DNA of 64,000 bases. Source: Ptychodera flava. Its lineage: Eukaryota > Hemichordata > Enteropneusta > Ptychoderidae. The DNA is taken from contig NC_091942.1 of NCBI RefSeq assembly GCF_041260155.1, positions 16,376,001-16,440,000 of the forward strand. Reading direction: 5' to 3'. Shown one piece after another: positions 57,739-64,000 of the stretch. The translations under genes and the position numbers were made by a program. The notes beneath the pieces are model-generated. The model had not been told where the DNA came from. It was given only the letters and a program-made list of their open reading frames with translations, and did not search any database. Each line of letters starts with the position of its first letter. Positions within the stretch are counted from its first letter, which is position 1.

Positions 57739-57967
57739 CCTACGTATATTTTCGCCGGAGTACTTGTTCTCTGCGCTGTTTTTAGGTCCAACGGCGAAAT
57801 GCATGGTGAAATTCATAAACAGAAGCCTATCAACGGTGATGGGCCATGCCAGAAAGATGCAGACTGTGAAAACCCTGATTTACCTGCCTGTATAGCGGGA
57901 TTGTGTGTCCCATGCTCTGCTTGGGAAGGGATTAGACACGAAGACGTTCCCTCTGTGTGTAAACAGA
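57739..57967 (+). CDS. Gene 3 coding exon: leader and cysteine module 1
   Basis: The acceptor is a pyrimidine-rich tract ending tctttcag at 57738 and the exon opens in phase 0 with PTYIFAGVLVLCAVF, a signal-peptide core. Module 1 is C-x5-C-x7-C-x4-C-x2-C-x14-C. The donor is CAGA|GTAAGT, phase 1. A less likely alternative acceptor at 57759 would be phase 1 and start at the second half of the leader. Confidence 0.82.
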
Positions 57968-60300
57968 GTAAGTGTTGACCACTGACTTCCTACCTTCTCC
58001 ATGAAACTTCCTCGCAATGCCAAAGCAAAACACGGACGATAGTTCAGTGGCGCGGTGACGAAAATTTATGACGATTCTCATGCTCGCCATTTTTGACCGC
58101 GAGAGGGGGTAACATCATGCAGCTGTGCACGGATACTATTTTGCAGACCTATTGTTTGTTGATTGTGTAATACTTTTACGAATGATAGCCCCCATTGCAG
58201 TGGTTTCTTGTCCTCTTCACTACGACATTTCATATCGAAGACATTTTCAAGTAAATGAACCTTTTCCACATCTAACCGTAATACGGTATTAATTGTGATT
58301 TGAACAAAAATCAAAGACAGAATCGATAAACCCGTATTGTGCGCATTTTGCCTGAATGTCTTCACGTCATAAAAAAAATTAAGTCTATAAATCTGAAAAT
58401 TTTACACCTTGGTGTACATGATGAAAAGATATTTGTATATTTCAGTGTGATGGAATAATATTATTTTCTCAAGCACAAAGTGTATATATATGTTTTGTGA
58501 AAATCACACACCAACTTTATTTACTTACTCTTTTTGTTCAGATATTGAACTTTTTTGATCGCTTGATGACCAGTTGCAAACAGTTGCAAATCGACTTCTC
58601 TTTTTTGAAGCAAATGTGGTTGTCTTCGCGCATTACACAAATCTCCATCGTCACAAGAATATTTTAAGTGGCAAATAGTAACATGAACATTTTCATTTTA
58701 CAGGTCCACCAAAGGACATCAACCATCTAAACGATGAGCAGACATCACCGATCCCCAAATACAAAGCCCTCTGTCGGTCAGAGGCCGACTGCGCACTTGG
58801 TAAATGGTGCCTGCGCAGTGAAGGCTATTGTCAGGACTGCGCTACCCTGACTTCAGACAACCTTAAAGACGTATACAAACGAGAGTGCAAACGTAAGGTT
58901 TTTTGCATAATCATATTTATGAATATGTTTTGAAGAACGCTTACACTACACTACAGCATTTTTACAGTTAGCTTATAAAAACCAAAGACCAGCATTGGCT
59001 TTTCGTCTCTTGAATTTTAATATTTTTAATAACAATCAACCAAGGAATCCCCTTTGAAGTTACAAATTATTCCCTAACCCAAACCACCAATGCTTTTATT
59101 CATGCAACGGAAACTATGAACACCATGACGTTTGGAAATTAAAAGAACATTTATATTATATATGAATAAAAGGCGAGATGAATATTTGGGCCTAGGCTTC
59201 TGTAAGAATTCATACGCCTTTACCCGCCACACACATAATGGGAGGGCACTGTATTGTGGGATGTTCTCGTAATCTGCATTATACAGGCACGTATTTCGAG
59301 CAAGATATTTCTTTCACTTTTGCTAACGTGGTTCATATCATCTTTGTTTATTATCCGGATTATTGCAGTTTCAACACAACCCTGGTATTGATTTGCTGTA
59401 CGTATACATGCGATTTCTATGAAGAAAATGATCTACCAATATATCGAGGCAATTGATTTTCAAATACATATCATAGTTATCTCATTTTAGAGTAGAATGC
59501 GCTTCGAAAGTGAGAGACTTTAAAACTTTTGCTCAAACTTTCCTCAATGAAACTTTCAACCATTCTGTTCCTAAATCAAGAATAAAAATAATGGGTCACC
59601 CGCAAATATTGTTACCAGAGAAACAGATTGCCTGATGTGTACCGATATTTGAAATTCAAAATGGCCAACATCCCTGCTTTAACTCTATGGAGTAAATAAA
59701 TTTGAAACTATCAGTCCCTGACGCCTTCTACCTTAATCATGTTTGAGACTCACTTTACATAGTGATTACATTGATATTTTGCTCGGTGTCACTGATTTAT
59801 GTAAATTCTCCACCACTTAGGTTTCATAGAATCCCTGGAAAGCAAAGCTAGCCATTATCATTTGATAATTGGTTGTGCCGTTGGTGGCAGCTGTCTGTTA
59901 GTACTGGCACTGATGATAACTATCGTCGCCTTGAGACATAATAAGAAAGGTAATGTATATGTTGTACTGATGTTGTGAGTAATTTGCAGTCGACTTAGTT
60001 GGATAAGAACGCAAAGTCCAGAGTTATACGATGGGAATTTATGACTTATGAGACTCACAAACTGTTACATTCAGGTGTTGCACAGGCGGAGTTACATCCA
60101 CGGGCGCCCCGTAAGGCGAGCGCCTACTGTAGTATGGTAAATAATACCAAAGGCGCTCAACTTTCCGAGCATATGTGGATGCATCTAGCTTCCCTCTTGC
60201 TTAAATGATTTCCGGATTAGGCTACCAATGATTTAGTCATACTTCTGAACGTATGCATGCATGTATGCGTTCAGAAGTATGCATGTTTGCATGTGTAGTG

Positions 60301-60332
<32 letters not shown>

Positions 60333-60598
60333 AGATGTCAATACATGAACATTCGCTTGTTTGATGCGTCTTCATGTGATAAGGATACACAAAACCTGAA
60401 AACAATGTACATACTAATGTTAGTTTTAATACTCTAACGCATTCTCTCCCTGTAGGCAAAGTTCCTCGAGGACCAATTGCGTGTGAGACGGGATGCACTC
60501 CGGAAGGCAGTACGCAAGGCATTGATGCACTGGACAATGAATCTCGCGAGAAACTCGTTCATGGTGACGCTGTTGTACCTGGTGAAAACAGAAATTAA
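57739..60598 (+). CDS. Gene 3: two-module cysteine-rich type I membrane protein (229 aa seen; first exon unresolved)
   Basis: Exons are 57739-57967, 58704-58892, 59821-59949 and 60456-60598, all joined by phase 1 GT-AG introns, giving 229 residues plus stop. Counting from the first codon of 57739, module 1 has C37, C43, C51, C56, C59 and C74, module 2 has C100, C106, C112, C119, C122 and C138, the helix is about 154-177, and the tail is about 52 residues with no tyrosine. The two-module layout and the motifs SAWEG and GKWCL pair it most closely with gene 1 (SYWDG and GKWCL). There is no in-frame ATG before the hydrophobic leader, so an upstream initiator exon is required. A LINE occupies the intron just upstream. 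Confidence 0.8.
58704..58892 (+). CDS. Gene 3 coding exon: cysteine module 2
   Basis: The exon is 189 nt, phase 1 at both ends, with acceptor ttttacag and donor AAAC|GTAAGG. A proline-rich linker is followed by module 2, C-x5-C-x5-C-x6-C-x2-C-x15-C, with GKWCL around the third cysteine and YKREC at the end (YKKEC in gene 1). It is GC-richer than the introns around it. No separate open frame of notable length marks it. Confidence 0.85.
59480..59760. repeat. Dispersed repeat family, copy c (inverted), intron of gene 3
   Basis: Inverted relative to the copies at 29260 and 32030: 'aactttcaaccattc', 'gttaccagagaaac', 'gaaattcaaaatggcc', 'ctatggagtaaataaa'. Confidence 0.5.
59821..59949 (+). CDS. 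Gene 3 coding exon: transmembrane segment
   Basis: The exon is 129 nt, phase 1 at both ends, with acceptor caccacttag and donor AAAG|GTAATG. A short juxtamembrane stretch (FIESLESKASHYH) leads into a helix starting LIIGCAVGGSCLLVLAL that contains small residues spaced for helix packing (G157, G161). RHNKK follows as the stop-transfer signal. Confidence 0.82.
60298..60328. repeat. (TA)n microsatellite in the last intron of gene 3
   Basis: About 14 TA units. Confidence 0.9.
60456..60598 (+). CDS. Gene 3 coding exon: cytoplasmic tail and stop
   Basis: The acceptor ctccctgtag is entered in phase 1 and the frame is open to TAA at 60596-60598. The tail begins GKVPRGPIACETGCTPEG and has two cysteines near the membrane, possible lipidation sites. 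It contains no tyrosine or recognised docking motif and shares no obvious similarity with the tails of genes 1 and 2. Confidence 0.76.
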
Positions 60599-61004
60599 AA
60601 TAATTCGCGTACTACAATCAGGAGCACAAACGTCAATTCTTAAGGCAGAAGTACAGTTTGCAAAAGGATAACAGTTTTATGTTAACCTGAAAAATTGATG
60701 GCTAAATTTATAACGTTCTTGAGGTTTTTATTTCTTTGTCAGTGGCAGCATATTTTAATAACAGGATACTCGTGTTAACGCTATGATCTAGTAATGACCT
60801 GGAGCACATGGACTTCCAGGCATTGATGACACCTTAAGGGGCAAGTGGCTGTAAGTGTTGATAATATCTTCACTGTTTTTGTTATGTATGTCAAATGCTA
60901 GTTCATGTTCTACTCCCCAAAGCATTCCCATATACTTATTATTTAGATTGCCATTGCGTCTTCTCGTATAGATTGCGCTGTCATTGTTTACATTTGAATT
61001 GTAG

Positions 61005-61253
61005 TCTAAACAGAATTCCCTTGTTAATAACAGCAATGCAGATTACACTTGTACAAGTGGAGCTGACAAACTGAATACTGTTTTTCTAAACACGTTTTTG
61101 GGAGTAGAAAAAGATACTGTAGTTGATACTAAAGACAAAAATAGTGAAAAACTCATCAAAAGCCACAGCTACTGGTTCTTTATTGGTGACCGTATCGGGA
61201 AACAAACGCTTATCTCCATGTTTGAAGCCTTAATGGCCGATATTACAGGATGA
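61005..61253 (+). other. Unassigned open frame after gene 3
   Basis: An 83-codon stop-free frame with no early ATG runs ...GADKLNTVFLNTFLGVEKDT to SYWFFIGDRIGKQTLISMFE and TGA at 61251-61253. It has a protein-like mix of residues. It might be a last exon of another gene, an alternative tail, or a retroelement scrap. A protein-like minus-strand frame (60788-61036, ...NKYMGMLWGVEHELAF...) overlaps its start, and both cannot easily be real. Confidence 0.25.
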
Positions 61254-61392
61254 GTCATATGTATAATATTGACCATTCTAATTGTGTACACACAGTGTCA
61301 ATTTTTTATTGTACTTTTATCTTTTATAGTATCCAGTTTGAAGTGTAATATTTCATGTAAATATAGGAGAAAAATTATCGTTTCAGGGGGAG

Positions 61393-61430
61393 TGTTGTGT
61401 ATATAGGACGATAAATCTTATCGTCCTATA
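61393..61430. repeat. Short perfect hairpin
   Basis: TATATAGGACGATAA, a 3 nt spacer, then TTATCGTCCTATATA. Confidence 0.8.
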
Positions 61431-61434
61431 TAAG

Positions 61435-64000
61435 ACTTGTATATTCGGGAGGTCATTTTCATATGATCTTATTCACTACCGTTGCCTCCCTGGGTCGAAC
61501 TAATAGCTAAATGACATAATTATCATATTTTAAGAAACGATGTTTTTAATCAGTGTATAAGGCCTACAGTTGTTGAAACTTTAATGACAACCGCAAAGTT
61601 AACCCTGATCGTTCACTTTTCTCCGTTACATATTGTCAAGATTCGGAGACCTGTAGAACAGTAAAAGCAAAAGACAAGTTTAATTTTCATGTAAATTTAT
61701 ACTAGTCAGTTGGGTAGTTATTGCATCACCTAAATATGAGGTACCTGTCGATTCTTGGTGTGTTTAGTCACTTTAGGTTATTTCCTTTCATGTTATTAGT
61801 TATTTCCAAAATATTTCCAAGGAGCACACTGCAATTATATTATTTGTGATATAGACTAAGACACATGGATTTACCTATGAATGGTCTATCTAGAAAGCAT
61901 ATTATCGTAGGCACAAGTTCAACCCAAAAGCTGCAACCGACAGCATTTTCAGTAAGCTTGTTTCTGTGTCATAACCAGTTCATGAATTGAAGTGGATGGA
62001 CAAGTCAAATGTCTGGGCAAGTTTGCCAGGTTTAGCATTACATTTAATGCGAAAGGGGTAAAGTGCACATTTATCAAGGCACAGTCATTTTGAATACATC
62101 ATTTTGAAATGATTTCCAGTGTTCGGGGTTATTTAATCTACTACAATGGTGAAAGATTGAAAATGATTGCCCCAGTCAACCCCTTGATAGAATGTGAAGC
62201 ATTGACGCATATGAGCATGAAAATGTGAGAGTCTTGAAAGTATTGAACTCATTGACAGTGAACTCTGGCGTATGAAATTGGCAAAAGATCTGTTTTTGAC
62301 TGAAAAGACACAAGATCAATTTCCTGGTGACTTTTTCTCAAAATAAAGAGACTTTTAGAGAACTGGAAAACTAAGGATGCTGTTAAGATGTTAGTTGGAG
62401 GTCGAAAACTATGTATAACATGTATGCATTACAAGACAAGACAAGACTAGTAAAATGTGAAATGTAAAACACTAGAAAGGTTCATAAAAGCTAAAAACAA
62501 GCCTGGTTGCAGTCTTTTCATTTATGTTATCTTCTTTTTAGCTGGGATTGGACGAGTAACTTTGTGAGCCTTACCATTACAACAGTCACTTGAATTTGCA
62601 TTTGCTTCAAAGCTATCAGGATGCGACAATGTGACTTGGGAGGATGCAATGTAATCTTTAAGTAACGCATTATGTAATTTTAAAATTACACATCGGGATG
62701 TATAACATCGTAATGGACAAGGACACAGGATGGACGAACGTGTAAATTTCATGTAAGTGTACCTTCGTAGACAGCGTACTAACGTTTTGATTGATGTCAA
62801 ATAAGTAAGAAAATCAAGGAGAGTTTTGAGAGTCAAAACGACAGCATCTCATCCAATGCCATAAGCTGCACATAACTGAAAAATTAATACATCATTAGAG
62901 AAAGTAAGACACTTAACTCTGACACATTCATTCGAGATTGCTTTGTATAAATCTGAATAAAAAATGTATTCTATGACTAGTCTATTGTTGGAAGTGATTT
63001 ATTTTTTTCGGTGTCATTTTGTTTGACTGGAAACATCTTTCTTCAAGAGAGCAATAAATAATAAAAGTTATTAAATAAATATTTGAAGGTAATAGGGCAA
63101 AAACTCAACATTAAAAAAAAAGCGATAGTAGTGAAAGTTATCGTCAAAATACAAATATTGTAAACAATCACTTATCCGAACGGCCTTTTTAAACAACGAT
63201 GTGAAAACATTAATAATAAATTTTTAGTCTTTGATTGTAGTTCTGAATGTTTATGTAGTCCAATGCATTTATAGCTTTATTTGAGGGTAATGTAATTTAT
63301 CTTCCTTATAATTATATTTAAGCGTATTATCGGCCAGGATTACCGAATTAGTCTCTAAAATTGAACGCTTACATGTCAATAAAAGCACATCGCAACCTCT
63401 TTGGGAACTCTGAGCTGTTCCTGTTTCTAAATTCGGAATGTCGAGAAGTTAGCTTTGTAGCACAGAGCAACTTTTGAACACTCCGCGAAAAACACAATTC
63501 AACAATAACAATTACATTTATAGTAAAATAGTTCTGGTCGTGGATTATCATTTATTTGACATTAATGGTGATTGGATTCAGTTTTAATTGTCCATGAAAA
63601 AAATGTGACGATATGCGTGAAAGCATGTCAGCAGCCGAAGTAGAATTCTATGGTACTTGAATGGAAAAATCAGTAAGAAATGATGCTGTCAGTAGCAAAT
63701 ACATGTTGATTCAAGTGTCTAATATTAACATGAATACTTAAATGTCAAAACTGATGATATCATGTAACACACCATAATCGTATGGCAAATTTGCCGATAA
63801 GTATTCACATTTGTGGGTAATATATTTGAGCCGCATTCGTCGAAGATGAAGCCATCATATTTATATGCTAATTCGGCTTTAAGGTTAAACTTAATTAATG
63901 TATGCTTGAATTATCGTATACACTATCGACAAAGTTTTTGATCAGAAGTATCTAACCTCGTATTTTTACCAACGTAAGTATTACCCGACGATGGAAAAAT
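61435..64000. other. 3' end of window, no gene seen
   Basis: AT-rich sequence. The longest frame (62522-62836, minus) has no domain-like features. AATAAA occurs near 62344 but is far from the gene 3 stop. Confidence 0.35.

Noticed and set aside
62522..62836. 104-codon minus-strand frame as a gene
   Set aside because: No recognisable domain, no splice or promoter context, and AT-rich surroundings.

Overview
The window is metazoan nuclear DNA. It is AT-rich and gene-poor, its coding sequence is split into short exons with consensus GT-AG introns, and most of the rest is transposon-derived: dead LINEs, DNA transposons with terminal inverted repeats, many foldback (hairpin) elements and several tandem arrays. 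The repeat mix (a CR1/L2-like LINE, a pogo-like transposase, TTAA-flanked elements, dispersed hairpins) suits a marine invertebrate, possibly a non-vertebrate deuterostome such as a hemichordate. That placement is an inference, and no species can be named from the sequence alone.

Three paralogous genes make up the reliable coding content. Gene 1 (+, coding exons 10505-24699), gene 2 (-, 44009-36982) and gene 3 (+, 57739-60598, initiator exon not resolved) each encode a small type I membrane protein of about 230-260 residues: signal peptide, one or two six-cysteine modules, one membrane helix and a short cytoplasmic tail. All introns after the signal-peptide exon are phase 1, so the cysteine-module, membrane and tail exons can be exchanged freely. 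The module follows C-x5-C-x5-7-C-x4-6-C-x2-C-x11-15-C. This is close to the first six cysteines of the Dickkopf N-terminal domain, but the second half of that domain is absent. Genes 1 and 3 have two modules and gene 2 has one. The tail of gene 2 carries a tyrosine motif with an ITIM/Grb2-type pattern, which the other two lack. The cluster looks like a small, rapidly diversifying receptor or adaptor family that I cannot match to a named one.

Region by region: 1-10.4 kb holds dispersed repeats, foldbacks and a LINE 3' fragment. 10.5-24.7 kb is gene 1. Its second intron carries a LINE fragment, a complete 4.46 kb DNA transposon (14165-18621) with another element nested in it, and a repeat built on a 146 bp period; its third intron carries a dead pogo-like transposase. 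24.7-36.4 kb is mostly featureless apart from a 150 bp-period array and a foldback. 36.4-44.1 kb is gene 2 with a CRE-like promoter region. 44.5-53 kb is dense in transposons: foldbacks, a TIR element with 180 bp repeats, a 70 bp minisatellite and a long-TIR element. 54.77-57.71 kb is a LINE in intron 1 of gene 3 whose target-site duplication ends 14 nt before the splice acceptor AG. 57.7-60.6 kb is the rest of gene 3. The tail of the window holds little.

The most unusual single object besides the receptor cluster is a decayed intronless gene inside the 14165-18621 transposon. It has a TATA box, a small basic HIRAN-like open frame with two frame breaks, and a 16 nt stem-loop of the replication-dependent histone mRNA 3'-end type just after the stop codon.
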